Shown here: positions 17,150-26,745 of the stretch, in pieces
Position numbering within the stretch: position 1 is the stretch's first letter
How the letters are laid out: every line of letters begins with the position of its first letter
Translations under genes and position numbers: made by a program
The notes under the pieces: model-generated
Seen by the model: only the letters and a program-made list of their open reading frames with translations
What the model was told of the DNA's origin: nothing
Database searches by the model: none
Assembly: GCF_002813455.1 (NCBI RefSeq)
Contig: NZ_PHHE01000001.1
Location: forward strand, 2,356,001 to 2,420,000
Length of the DNA: 64,000 nucleotides
Source of the DNA: Pseudomonas baetica
GTDB taxonomy: Bacteria > Pseudomonadota > Gammaproteobacteria > Pseudomonadales > Pseudomonadaceae
Reading direction: 5' to 3'

Positions 17150-19465
17150 ATGGCACGTCAACACACACAAGTACCGGTCAGTTCACCACGTCTGCTCGCC
17201 TCTGCAATCGGTGTGGCTATCACCGCCGGCTCCGCTGGCCACATGGTGTTCGCCGCTGAAAAGACCGACAGCAAAGCTGCCGGCAATGCCATTGCCCTGG
17301 ACGCCACGTCGATCACTGGCGAAGCCCAGGACGCGACCTCCTATCAGGTCGAAAAAGCCTCCTCACCCAAGTACACCGCGCCGCTGGTCGACACGCCGCG
17401 CTCGGTGACCGTTATTCCGCAACAAGTCCTCAAGGACACCGGCGCCCTGAACATGCAGGACGCGCTGCGCACCGTGCCGGGCATCACTTTCGGTGCCGGT
17501 GAAGGCGGCAACCCGCAGGGCGACCGTCCGTTCATCCGCGGTTTCGACGCCCAGGGCGACACTTACCTTGACGGCGTGCGTGACACCGGTTCGCAGAGCC
17601 GCGAAATCTTCGCCGTCGAAAACATCGAAGTCAGCAAGGGCCCGAACTCCGCTATCGGTGGTCGCGGCGCGGCGGGCGGCAGCATCAACCTGGTGAGCAA
17701 AAAAGCGCATCTGGGTAACTCGTTCGATGGCGGCTTCACCTGGGGCTCCGACCAGACTCAGCGCTACACCCTCGACGGCAACTACCAGTTCAGCGACACC
17801 GCTGCCGGCCGTCTGAATCTGATGAGCCACGAGAGCAACGTCGCCGGTCGTGACAAAGTCGATTACGACCGCTGGGGCATCGCGCCGTCGCTGGCGTTCG
17901 GCCTGGGCACCGACACCCGCGTCAACCTCGATTACTACCACCTCGAAAGCAATGACACCCCGGATGCGGGCATCCCGTACACCATCCCGACCGGTGGCTC
18001 GGCAGCACGCACCAAGTCCAATCCGGACAAGCCGTACGCCGGCGGTGACCACAGCAATTTCTACGGTCTGGATCGCGACTTCCGCAAGGGCCGCACCGAC
18101 ACCGCCACCTTCGCCATCGAGCATGATCTGAGCGACTCGCTGACGATCAAGAACACCCTGCGTCACGGCACCAGCATGCAGGATTACATCCTGACCCAGC
18201 CGGACGACAGCAAAGGCAACGTCAACAACGGCAGCGTCTGGCGTCGTGCCAATACTCGCGTGAGCAACACCGAGACCACCACCAACCAGACCGACCTGTT
18301 CGGCAATTTCTACGTCGCCGGCTTCAAGAACAGCTTCTCCACGGGCGTCGAATACACCCGCGAGCAAAGCCAGAAGTCTTCGTATAACGTCAACACCGAC
18401 ACCACGCCGCGCACCAGCGCCGCGACCACCAACTGCACACCGTCGATGATCGGCGCGTCGAGCGGCTACAACTGCACCTCGCTGTCGAACCCGAACCCGA
18501 ACGATCCGTGGAACGGCGCGATCTCGCGCAACTACGCCGGCACCGACACCGAGGCCAACACTTACGCGCTGTACGTGTTCGACACCCTGGAATTGTCCGA
18601 GCAGTGGCTGGTGAACATGGGCCTGCGTTACGACCACTTCGACACCGAGTACAAGACCTACACCGCTGCCGGCGCCACCACGTCCAAGGGCGATGACACC
18701 AGCGAGTTCGTCACCGGCCAGTTCGGCGTGGTCTACAAACCGGCAGAAAACGGCAGCATCTACGCCTCTTACGCAACCTCCGCTACCCCGCCGGGCAACA
18801 CCCTCGGTGAGGGCCAGGAAGGCAACCCGTTGGGCGGTACCCCGGATCGCAGCGGCAACTTGCTGAGCAGCGACATGGAGCCGGAAACCACCAAGAACTA
18901 CGAGATCGGCACCAAGTGGGATCTGCTCAACGACCGCCTGTCGCTGACCGCTGACATCTTCCGCACCGAGAAAGAAAACGCCCGTGTGCAAGTCGACACC
19001 ACTTCGTACGAGAACGCCGGCAAGACCCGCGTGCAAGGTATCGAACTGTCGGCCAGCGGCAAGATCACCGACAAATGGCAAGTGTTCGCCGGCTACGCCT
19101 ACATGGACAGCGAACAGGTCGATGGCGGTCCACTGGGTCGCGCCAACGATGGCAACGAACTGCCGAACACACCGAAAAACAGCGCCAGCCTGTGGACCAC
19201 TTATCAGGTCACGCCGAAGCTGACCCTCGGTGGCGGTGCGTTCTACGTCGACGACGTGTTCGGCAACGTGGCCAACACCACCATGGTCGATTCGTACGTA
19301 CGTTACGACGCGATGGCGGCTTACAAGCTGAGCAAAAACGTCGACCTGCAACTCAACGTGCAAAACCTGACTAACGAAACCTATTACGACAAAGCCTTCT
19401 CGACCCACTTCGCCAACCAGGCGGCGGGCCGTACGGCGCTGTTGAGCACCAATTTCCACTTCTGA
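17150..19465 (+). CDS. piuA: TonB-dependent catecholate siderophore receptor PiuA
   Basis: 771 residues. A signal peptide (to about residue 36, ending GHMVFAAE) precedes the plug domain (about 60-210; TPRSVTVIPQQ, RGFDAQGDTYLDGVRD, ISKGP-like VSKGPNSAIGGRGAAGG) and a 22-strand beta-barrel ending in the terminal Phe of LLSTNFHF, as outer-membrane barrels require. It imports ferric catecholate complexes and is known as an entry route for siderophore-antibiotic conjugates. GGGGAGGGG lies 7 bases before the ATG at 17150; an earlier ATG at 17087 would add 21 non-signal-like residues. The neighbours piuC and the PepSY reductase identify it as PiuA rather than another Fiu/CirA-like receptor. Confidence 0.93.
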   Translation: MARQHTQVPVSSPRLLASAIGVAITAGSAGHMVFAAEKTDSKAAGNAIALDATSITGEAQDATSYQVEKASSPKYTAPLVDTPRSVTVIPQQVLKDTGALNMQDALRTVPGITFGAGEGGNPQGDRPFIRGFDAQGDTYLDGVRDTGSQSREIFAVENIEVSKGPNSAIGGRGAAGGSINLVSKKAHLGNSFDGGFTWGSDQTQRYTLDGNYQFSDTAAGRLNLMSHESNVAGRDKVDYDRWGIAPSLAFGLGTDTRVNLDYYHLESNDTPDAGIPYTIPTGGSAARTKSNPDKPYAGGDHSNFYGLDRDFRKGRTDTATFAIEHDLSDSLTIKNTLRHGTSMQDYILTQPDDSKGNVNNGSVWRRANTRVSNTETTTNQTDLFGNFYVAGFKNSFSTGVEYTREQSQKSSYNVNTDTTPRTSAATTNCTPSMIGASSGYNCTSLSNPNPNDPWNGAISRNYAGTDTEANTYALYVFDTLELSEQWLVNMGLRYDHFDTEYKTYTAAGATTSKGDDTSEFVTGQFGVVYKPAENGSIYASYATSATPPGNTLGEGQEGNPLGGTPDRSGNLLSSDMEPETTKNYEIGTKWDLLNDRLSLTADIFRTEKENARVQVDTTSYENAGKTRVQGIELSASGKITDKWQVFAGYAYMDSEQVDGGPLGRANDGNELPNTPKNSASLWTTYQVTPKLTLGGGAFYVDDVFGNVANTTMVDSYVRYDAMAAYKLSKNVDLQLNVQNLTNETYYDKAFSTHFANQAAGRTALLSTNFHF

Positions 19466-19479
19466 CCGATGCGGAAACC

Positions 19480-19568
19480 TGTGGGAGCGAGCCTGCTCGC
19501 GAAAGCGGTGGGTCAGTCAAGTAGAGGCTGACTGACACGACGCCTTCGCGAGCAGGCTCGCTCCCACA
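19480..19568. repeat. REPIN after piuA
   Basis: The same pair of inverted GGGAGCGAGCCTGCTCGC arms as at 10042-10131, with a different middle that itself contains a short GTCAGTC...GACTGAC inverted repeat. Confidence 0.9.
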
Positions 19569-19589
19569 AGGTATGCGCCGCAAGGCTTG

Positions 19590-19618
19590 GCCCCGTTCAT
19601 TCAATTGAACGGGGCTTT
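19590..19618 (+). terminator. Terminator of piuA
   Basis: GCCCCGTTCA-TTCAAT-TGAACGGGGC followed by TTTTG: a perfect 10-bp stem on the plus strand, downstream of the REPIN and before the reductase gene, so the reductase probably has its own promoter. Confidence 0.85.
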
Positions 19619-19657
19619 TGTGCGTAATCAAAGAAGCTCTCGATAACCCACGGCATA

Positions 19658-22228
19658 ATGCGCGCCGTGATGACAATTTCCGAACGGACGGCGAGTGACG
19701 TGTTGAAGAAAACCCTGTTCCAGTTGCACTGGTTTTTTGGCATCACTGCCGGCCTGGTGCTGGCCTTGATGGGCATCACCGGCGCGGCCTATTCGTTCCA
19801 GGACGAGATCCTGCGGGCGCTGAATCCCTCGGTGTTGCAGGTGGAGAAACAAGTCGCCGGCGTCCTGCCTCCGGTCGAACTGGTGGAGCACATCGAAGCC
19901 ACCTCGGGCAAGAAAGTCTCGATGCTGTCGGTGGAGACCGAAAGCGGCCACGCGGCGAAAGTATTCTTCACCCCACCCAAGGGTGAACGTCGCGGCGAAA
20001 TGCGCTACTTCGATCCGTATACCGGCGAGTTCATGGGCAACGCCGTCGGCCAGGATTTCTTTGGGCTGATGTTGCAACTGCACCGCTTCCTCGCCATGGG
20101 CGACACCGGGCGCAACATCACCGGCGCCTGCACGCTGATCCTGGTGTTTTTCTGCCTCTCCGGGCTGTACCTGCGCTGGCCGCGCCATTGGAACAGCTGG
20201 CGCGTGTGGCTGACCCTCGACTGGAAGAAAAAGGGCCGCGCCTTCAATTGGGACCTGCACTCTGTGGCCGGCACCTGGTGCCTGTTGGTGTATCTGCTAC
20301 TGGCGTTGACCGGGCTGTCCTGGTCGTACGAGTGGTACAACAAGGGCCTGACCAAACTACTTTCCGACGCCCCGCAAAACGAACGCGTACGCGGTGGTCG
20401 CGGACATGCGCCGCAAGGTCCGGCGCCGACCGCCGACTATGCCGCGATGTGGAGCAGCATCTACAGCGCCGCCGGCCCAGGCCTGTCCGCTTACAACATC
20501 CGCATGCCGGCCGTGGCCGGTCAACCGGCGACGGTGTTCTACCTGCTCGACAGCTCTCCGCATGATCGCGCGTTGAACCAGATCACCCTCGACCCGGCCA
20601 CCGGCATCGTCAAACGCGTCGACCGCTACGCCGATAAAAGCTTCAAGGCACAACTGCTGACCAGCATTTATGCGTTGCACGTCGGCAGCTATTTCGGTCT
20701 GGTCGGACGGATCATCATCACCCTCGCGGCGGTGTGCATGCCGCTGTTCTTCATCACCGGTTGGCTGTTGTATCTGGATCGTCGCCGCAAGAAAAAGCAG
20801 ATCAAGGACGCACGCAAAGGTCTCGAACAACCGGCCGGCGATGCTCCGGCGTGGCTGATCGGTTTCGCCAGCCAGAGTGGATTCGCCGAACAACTGGCCT
20901 GGCAGACTGCCGGCCAGTTGCAGGCCGCCGGGTTGCCGGTGAAGGTGCAGCCGCTGGCCAGTGTCAGCGAGCAGGATCTGCGTGACTCAACCAATGCGCT
21001 GTTCGTGGTCAGCACCTTCGGCGACGGCGAAGCACCGGACAGTGCCCGAGGTTTCGAGCGCAAAGTGCTGGGCAAAGCCTCGACGTTCGACAATTTGAAC
21101 TACGCAGTACTTGGACTCGGTGATCGTCAGTATCAGCACTTCTGCGGCTTCGCCAAACGCCTGCATCAGTGGCTGGGCGAACACGGCGGCAAAACCCTGT
21201 TTGCCCCGGTGGAAGTCGACAGCGGCGATCCGTACGCGCTGAGCCATTGGCAAACCCAACTGGGCCTGCTCACCGGGCAAGCACCGGTCGACACCTGGCA
21301 GGCGCCGAGCTACGACAACTGGACGCTGGTGCGCCGTGAACTGATGAACCCGGACAGCAGCGGTGCGCCGGTTTATCTGCTGGGCCTCAGCGCACCGAGT
21401 ACCAGCAGTTGGCTGGCCGGCGATCTGGTGGAAGTGCTGCCGCGCAACTGCCCTTGGGTCATCGAGCACTTCCTCGACGGCCTCGGTATTCGTGGCGAGA
21501 CAATGGTGAAAATCAACGGCCTCGAAGAGCCGCTTGAAGTGGCACTGGCCTCGCGCCAACTGCCCGAACATCGTGCGCATCTGGTGGGCCTGCACGCGCA
21601 GGCACTGGTCGATGCCATGGTGCCACTGGCCATGCGCGAATACTCGATCGCCTCGATAGCCGCCGACGGCTTGCTGGAGTTGATCGTGCGCCAGGAGCAG
21701 CACAGCGACGGCAGCCTCGGAATTGGCTCCGGCTGGTTGACCGAACATGCGCCGGTGGGTGGCAGCATCAGTTTGCGCGTGCGCCGAAACAGCGGTTTCC
21801 ACCTGCCGAACGAGCCGGTGCCGATGATTCTGCTGGGCAACGGCACAGGGCTGGCCGGGTTACGCAGCTTGCTCAAGGCGCGGATTGCCGACGGTCAGCA
21901 ACGCCAGTGGTTGCTGTTTGGCGAACGCAATCGAGAACACGATTACTTGTGCCGAGCGGAGCTGGAAGAGTGGTTGATCAACGGCGATCTGGAGCGGCTG
22001 GATCTGGCGTTTTCGCGGGATCAGGCCGAGAAGATTTATGTGCAGGATCGGTTGCGTGAGTCGGCTGAAGAGTTGAAGAAATGGCTGGCCGACGGTGCTG
22101 TCATCTATATCTGCGGCAGTTTGCAGGGGATGGCATCAGGCGTGGATCAGGTGCTCAACGACATCCTCGGCGCCGCCGACGTTGAACGTCTGATCGAACA
22201 GGGCCGATACCGCAGGGACGTTTACTGA
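19658..22228 (+). CDS. piuB: PiuB-like membrane reductase: PepSY-TM fused to sulfite-reductase-type flavoprotein
   Basis: Up to 856 residues. Residues 15-380 form a PepSY-TM unit with four membrane segments ([73 protein letters not shown]), including haem-ligand-like histidines at helix ends. Residues 400-560 are a flavodoxin domain ([31 protein letters not shown]), followed by FAD- and NADPH-binding domains ([28 protein letters not shown]). It should move electrons from NADPH across the inner membrane to reduce ferric siderophore in the periplasm. The start is uncertain: ATG 19658, ATG 19670 or GTG 19700; none has a strong ribosome-binding site, and the last gives the family-like KKTLFQLHW start. 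Confidence 0.85.
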   Translation: MRAVMTISERTASDVLKKTLFQLHWFFGITAGLVLALMGITGAAYSFQDEILRALNPSVLQVEKQVAGVLPPVELVEHIEATSGKKVSMLSVETESGHAAKVFFTPPKGERRGEMRYFDPYTGEFMGNAVGQDFFGLMLQLHRFLAMGDTGRNITGACTLILVFFCLSGLYLRWPRHWNSWRVWLTLDWKKKGRAFNWDLHSVAGTWCLLVYLLLALTGLSWSYEWYNKGLTKLLSDAPQNERVRGGRGHAPQGPAPTADYAAMWSSIYSAAGPGLSAYNIRMPAVAGQPATVFYLLDSSPHDRALNQITLDPATGIVKRVDRYADKSFKAQLLTSIYALHVGSYFGLVGRIIITLAAVCMPLFFITGWLLYLDRRRKKKQIKDARKGLEQPAGDAPAWLIGFASQSGFAEQLAWQTAGQLQAAGLPVKVQPLASVSEQDLRDSTNALFVVSTFGDGEAPDSARGFERKVLGKASTFDNLNYAVLGLGDRQYQHFCGFAKRLHQWLGEHGGKTLFAPVEVDSGDPYALSHWQTQLGLLTGQAPVDTWQAPSYDNWTLVRRELMNPDSSGAPVYLLGLSAPSTSSWLAGDLVEVLPRNCPWVIEHFLDGLGIRGETMVKINGLEEPLEVALASRQLPEHRAHLVGLHAQALVDAMVPLAMREYSIASIAADGLLELIVRQEQHSDGSLGIGSGWLTEHAPVGGSISLRVRRNSGFHLPNEPVPMILLGNGTGLAGLRSLLKARIADGQQRQWLLFGERNREHDYLCRAELEEWLINGDLERLDLAFSRDQAEKIYVQDRLRESAEELKKWLADGAVIYICGSLQGMASGVDQVLNDILGAADVERLIEQGRYRRDVY

Positions 22229-22245
22229 CCCCACACATTCCCCAC

Positions 22246-22335
22246 TGTGGGAGCGAGCCTGCTCGCGAAGGCGATTTAACACTCAACATTGATGTTGGCT
22301 GTAACTCCGCTTTCGCGAGCAGGCTCGCTCCCACA
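22246..22335. repeat. REPIN between piuB and phoD
   Basis: Inverted GGGAGCGAGCCTGCTCGC arms lie between two converging genes, 13 bases before the phoD stop codon. It may double as a transcript-end structure. Confidence 0.9.
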
Positions 22336-22348
22336 GGGGATACGCTGA

Positions 22349-23890
22349 TCAAACGGGCTGCAACTTCCGCTCAAACACCGCCACCCCATTCAAATCCCGC
22401 AACACCACACTCATCTCCCCACTCTGCCCTTCAATATTGACCTCGCCAAAAAACTGAAACCCGGCAAACGGTGAAGTGTTCTGTGCCGGCGGCGCCTTCT
22501 CGAATACCACCTCAGGCCCAAACGTCTTATCCAGCGGATTAGGCCCAAAACTCCCGGCATTCAACGGCCCCGCGACGAACTCCCAGAACGGTTCAAAATC
22601 CTGAAACGCCGCACGATCCGGGTGGTAGTGATGCGCCGCGCAGTAATGCACGTCTGCCGTCAGAAAGACAAAATTGCGCACCTGTTGCGCCCGCAGATAA
22701 CCAAGCAATTCAGCGATTTCCAGCTCACGGCCCTGCGCCGGCCCCGGATCGCCGTTGGCCACTGCTTCCCATCGCGCCACGCCCGGACTCACCTCGCCAT
22801 CAGGCACACCAAGACCAATCGGCATGTCGGCGGCGATCACCTTCCACTGGGCTTTCGATTTCTTCAAGCCACGCTTGAGCCAGTCCAGTTGCTCGCGCCC
22901 CAAAAATGGTTTAGCCGCCCCGAGATTGTCATCGTTGGCCCCGCGATAACTGCGCATGTCGAGCACAAACACATCGAGCATCGGCCCATAACTGATCTTG
23001 CGATAGATCCGCCCGCCACCGTCGGCAGCCTGCAGACGCATCGGCGAATACTCCAGCCAGGCCTTGCGTGCACGCCCGACGAGGGTGTGGATATCTTTCT
23101 CCTGATAACGCTCGTCGAGTTGCTTGCCGGGCGACCAGTTGTTGACCACTTCATGGTCGTCCCACTGCCAGATCTGCGGCACTTCGGCATTGAAGCGGCG
23201 GATGTTTTCGTCCATCAGGTTGTAGCGGTAGTTGCCGCGATAGTCGTCGAGGGTCTGGGCGACTTTGCTCTTGGCTTCGGTGGTGATGTTGCGCCATATC
23301 CGACCGTTTTCGGTGGTCAGCTGAGCCGGCACAGGACCGTCGGCGTAGATGGTGTCGCCGCTGTGGATAAAGAAGTCCGGCAGGCGCAGGCGCATGGCTT
23401 CGTAGATGCGCATGCCGCCGATGTCCGGGTTGATGCCGAAGCCCTGGCCGACGGTGTCGCCACTCCAGACGAAGCGAATATTGCGCCGCGCTGTCGGCGC
23501 ACTGCGCAAGTGGCCAAGCCACGGTTCGCTGGCGACGCCAGTGCGGGCGTCCTTGAAGTACACGCGATAGAAAATCGCCTGATCGGCGGGCAGCCCGCTG
23601 AGTTCAACGCGGGCGGTGAAATCGCTGTGGGCATCGGCCAGCGCCGAGACAACCCGGCGTGGATTGCGAAACTGGCTGCGGGTGTCCCACTCGACCACCA
23701 TCCGCGCCGGACGATCGCTGCGGCTCCAGATCATCGCGCGGTCGCCTTGCAGGTCGCCGGACTGCACGCCATCGGTGAGTTGCGGACGATCCTTGACCGA
23801 CGCAATCACCGCCGGTGCCAGGCTCGGCATCAGCAGCCCGGCGCCGACCACTTGCATGACACGCCGGCGACCCACATTGAAATCGCTCAT
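22349..23890 (-). CDS. phoD: PhoD-family alkaline phosphatase/phosphodiesterase, Tat-exported
   Basis: 513 residues. A twin-arginine-type signal (GRRRVMQVVGAGLLMPSLAPAV, residues 7-28) precedes an N-terminal PhoD beta-domain (about 35-130) and the metallophosphatase domain. Metal-binding motifs are SGDT (about 144-147), HSGDTIYADG (about 176-185), WDDHEVVNNW (about 246-255) and TADVHYCAAH (near 405-415). PhoD enzymes use Ca and Fe and release phosphate from mono- and diesters in the periplasm. AGGGAG precedes the ATG. I see no clear Pho box. Confidence 0.88.
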   Translation of the reverse strand: MSDFNVGRRRVMQVVGAGLLMPSLAPAVIASVKDRPQLTDGVQSGDLQGDRAMIWSRSDRPARMVVEWDTRSQFRNPRRVVSALADAHSDFTARVELSGLPADQAIFYRVYFKDARTGVASEPWLGHLRSAPTARRNIRFVWSGDTVGQGFGINPDIGGMRIYEAMRLRLPDFFIHSGDTIYADGPVPAQLTTENGRIWRNITTEAKSKVAQTLDDYRGNYRYNLMDENIRRFNAEVPQIWQWDDHEVVNNWSPGKQLDERYQEKDIHTLVGRARKAWLEYSPMRLQAADGGGRIYRKISYGPMLDVFVLDMRSYRGANDDNLGAAKPFLGREQLDWLKRGLKKSKAQWKVIAADMPIGLGVPDGEVSPGVARWEAVANGDPGPAQGRELEIAELLGYLRAQQVRNFVFLTADVHYCAAHHYHPDRAAFQDFEPFWEFVAGPLNAGSFGPNPLDKTFGPEVVFEKAPPAQNTSPFAGFQFFGEVNIEGQSGEMSVVLRDLNGVAVFERKLQPV

Positions 23891-23958
23891 GCTGTTCTCC
23901 CTGAAAAAAGGAAAACTAAAGCACGCCTATATGAACTCGCCATGACACCACTAACCAT

Positions 23959-24047
23959 TGTGGGAGCGAGCCTGCTCGCGAAAGCGGTGTGCCAGTCAAC
24001 ATACATGTCGCTGGCAGATTGCATTCGCGAGCAGGCTCGCTCCCACA
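23959..24047. repeat. REPIN between phoD and fruA
   Basis: The same inverted GGGAGCGAGCCTGCTCGC arms, placed 12 bases downstream of the fruA stop codon on the minus strand. Confidence 0.9.
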
Positions 24048-24058
24048 GGGGATTGGTG

Positions 24059-25792
24059 TCAGGCCTTGGCGGGTTCCATTGCCAGCTCGACGGTTTCAGG
24101 CCGTTTGACTGTCGCGTACACCACCGCCGTCAGCAGACTCCCCGCCACAATCGCCAGCAGATACAGCAGCGCATGATTGATCGCATTCGGGATCGCCAGT
24201 ACAAACAAGCCACCGTGCGGCGCCATCAGTTTGCAGCCGAAGTACATCGACAGCGCACCGGTCAACGCACCGCCAGCGATACTCGCCGGAATCACTCGCA
24301 ACGGGTCTTTCGCGGCAAACGGAATCGCCCCCTCGGAGATAAAGCACAGCCCCAGCACGAAGGCAGCCTTGCCGGCCTCGCGCTCAGTTTGGGCAAACTT
24401 GCGCCGGGCGATGAACGTGGCGATGCCCAGACCAATCGGGGGCACCATCCCCGCCGCCATGGTCGCGGCCATCGGCGCGTAACTCTGCGAGGCCAGTAGC
24501 CCCACCGAGAACGCATACGCGGCTTTGTTGATCGGCCCGCCGAGGTCGACGCACATCATGCCGCCGAGCACGATCCCCAGCAGGATCGCGTTGGTGGTGC
24601 CCATGCTGTCGAGAAACTGCGTGAGCGCGGCGAGCATGCCCGCCACCGGTTTGCCGACCACGTAAATCATCACCAGACCGGTGAACAGGCTGGCGAACAA
24701 CGGGATGATCAGAATCGGTTTCAGCGCTTCAAGACTTTGCGGCAACGCAACATATCGACTGATGGCCTTGGCCGCATAACCGGCGATAAAACCGGCAACA
24801 ATCCCGCCGATAAACCCGGCGCCCAAGGTACTCGCCAGCAAACCGCCGATCATCCCCGGCGCCAGGCCCGGACGGTCGGCAATCGAATAGGCGATGTACC
24901 CGGCCAGCAGCGGCACCATCAACTTGAACGCGGTTTCGCCGCCGATCTGCATCAGCGCTGCCGCCAGCGTGCCTTCCTCTTTGAACGCGGTGATGCCGAA
25001 GACGAACGACAACGCGATCATCAGACCACCCGCCACCACCATCGGCAACATGTACGAAACGCCGGTCAGCAGGTGTTTGTAGACCCCGGTTTTCTCCGAT
25101 TTGGCCGGTGCCTTGCCGTCGCTGGCAGCGCTTTCCTGCTGACCTTCGGCGAGGGCTTTTTTCAGCGTGGCTTCGGATTGCTTCAATGCAATGCCAGTGC
25201 CGCAGCGGTAGATTTTCTTGCCGGCGAATCGCTCGGTAGCGACGTCGATATCCGCCGCCAGCAGCACCACGTCAGCCTCGGCAATCGCGGTCGCGCTCAG
25301 CGGAGTTTTCGCGCCGACCGAGCCTTGCGTTTCGACCTGCAATTCATAGCCCAGACGCTTGGCCGTTTGCTGCAAAGCCTCCGCCGCCATGAAGGTGTGA
25401 GCAACACCGGTCGGGCAGGCGGTGATGGCGACGATGCGCGGCGCACGCTGCTCAACGGCAGCCGGGGCGGCTGCGCTAGCGACATAAACTTCGGCTTCTT
25501 CAGCACCACGGCGCAACACCGCTTCGACATCTTGCAGGGCCTGCGCCGGGGCAATCTGGAAGAGCCGTTTGCCGACGAAACGCGTCATGTCGACGTTACC
25601 GGTGGCGACCAGCAACACCCACTCCGCCGCTTCGATGGTCGCTGCCGACAATTCACGTTCCGGATGCGCCGCATCGACCACTTCGACGCTGGTACTCCAA
25701 CCCTGACGCTGGGCCGCCGCATCGAGCAAGCGGGCGCACAGCACACTGGTGACCATGCCGTTCGGGCAAGCCGTAACAATGGCTAACTTCAT
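24059..25792 (-). CDS. fruA: Fructose PTS permease, EIIBC
   Basis: 577 residues: a degenerate IIB' copy (1-100, ACPNGMVTS), the active IIB domain with the phospho-accepting Cys126 in ITACPTGVAHT, an Ala/Lys/Ser-rich linker (about 215-235) and the multi-helix IIC channel (from GVSYMLPMVVAGG to the end). It takes up fructose as fructose-1-phosphate. It starts 11 bases after fruK, completing the fruB-fruK-fruA operon. Confidence 0.96.
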   Translation of the reverse strand: MKLAIVTACPNGMVTSVLCARLLDAAAQRQGWSTSVEVVDAAHPERELSAATIEAAEWVLLVATGNVDMTRFVGKRLFQIAPAQALQDVEAVLRRGAEEAEVYVASAAAPAAVEQRAPRIVAITACPTGVAHTFMAAEALQQTAKRLGYELQVETQGSVGAKTPLSATAIAEADVVLLAADIDVATERFAGKKIYRCGTGIALKQSEATLKKALAEGQQESAASDGKAPAKSEKTGVYKHLLTGVSYMLPMVVAGGLMIALSFVFGITAFKEEGTLAAALMQIGGETAFKLMVPLLAGYIAYSIADRPGLAPGMIGGLLASTLGAGFIGGIVAGFIAGYAAKAISRYVALPQSLEALKPILIIPLFASLFTGLVMIYVVGKPVAGMLAALTQFLDSMGTTNAILLGIVLGGMMCVDLGGPINKAAYAFSVGLLASQSYAPMAATMAAGMVPPIGLGIATFIARRKFAQTEREAGKAAFVLGLCFISEGAIPFAAKDPLRVIPASIAGGALTGALSMYFGCKLMAPHGGLFVLAIPNAINHALLYLLAIVAGSLLTAVVYATVKRPETVELAMEPAKA

Positions 25793-25803
25793 GACAAACC
25801 CTC

Positions 25804-26745
25804 TTATTGTTCTGTCAGGGGGCGCACGCGCACACCCTGTTCGAGCTGCGCCAGTTGCGCGGCGTCGTTGATGCCAAAACCGATCTGGGTCACCGCCATC
25901 GCGGCAATCGCCGTGGCAGTGCGCAAAGTTTGCTCAGGCGTATCGGCACTGAGCAACCCATGAAGCATGCCGGCCAATAGCGAGTCACCGGCACCGACGG
26001 TACTGGCGACGCTGACCTTCGGCGGTGAAGCATGCAGCGCCGAGCCGACGCTGAACCAGTTCACGCCGTCAGCGCCGTGGGAGATCACCACGTGCTCGAT
26101 GCCTTGAGCGTGCAACTGCGCCGCTGCCTGCGCCTCGGCGGCGTGGGAGACCACCTCGCAACCGAGCGCATCAGCCAGTTCTTCAGTGTTCGGTTTGATC
26201 AGCCACGGGCCAGCCTTCAGCGCTTGGCGCAACGCTTCACCGCTGGAGTCGAGGGCGACTTTCAGGCCGAGGGAGTTGAGCCGTTCGATCAGCTCACGCA
26301 ACCACTGTGCAGTCACGCCGCGCGGCAGACTGCCGGCGACCACCACCGCGTCGTGCCCCGGCGCGATCTGCACCAGACGATCGAGCAAAGCCTGCTGCGC
26401 CGCAGCATCGACCACCGGCCCCGGGCCGTTGATGTCAGTGATACGGCCATCGCGCTCGGCGACTTTGATATTGCTGCGCGTCTCGCCCGGCACACGGACA
26501 AACGCATCGACAAAACCGCGCTTGGCGAACAGGGTCTCGAACGCTTGCAGATTGTCTTCGCCGAGAAAGCCGCTGACCGTCAGTTGGTGGCCAAGGTCGG
26601 CCAGCACCTGCGCGACGTTCACGCCTTTGCCGGCGGCGTGGGTGTGCATCTCGTCGCTGCGGTTGACCTGACCGGCAGCCAACACTGGCAGCTCGACCGT
26701 GAGGTCCAGCGCCGGGTTGAGGGTCAGGGTGAGAATCTTGGCCAT
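25804..26745 (-). CDS. fruK: 1-phosphofructokinase
   Basis: 313 residues of the PfkB sugar-kinase family, with LNPALDLTVEL at the start, GKGVNVA near residue 39 and the ATP/anion-hole motif TVGAGDSLLAG near residue 245, whose Asp is the catalytic base. It converts fructose-1-phosphate to fructose-1,6-bisphosphate and so removes the FruR inducer. Its ATG overlaps the fruB stop (TAATG at 26743-26747). Confidence 0.96.
   Translation of the reverse strand: MAKILTLTLNPALDLTVELPVLAAGQVNRSDEMHTHAAGKGVNVAQVLADLGHQLTVSGFLGEDNLQAFETLFAKRGFVDAFVRVPGETRSNIKVAERDGRITDINGPGPVVDAAAQQALLDRLVQIAPGHDAVVVAGSLPRGVTAQWLRELIERLNSLGLKVALDSSGEALRQALKAGPWLIKPNTEELADALGCEVVSHAAEAQAAAQLHAQGIEHVVISHGADGVNWFSVGSALHASPPKVSVASTVGAGDSLLAGMLHGLLSADTPEQTLRTATAIAAMAVTQIGFGINDAAQLAQLEQGVRVRPLTEQ

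Noticed and set aside
17363..19459. 698-codon minus-strand frame opposite piuA
   Set aside because: Shadow of a clear TonB receptor gene; Val/Ala-rich translation without motifs.
24737..25786. 349-codon plus-strand frame opposite fruA
   Set aside because: Arg/Gln/His-rich shadow of fruA with no features.
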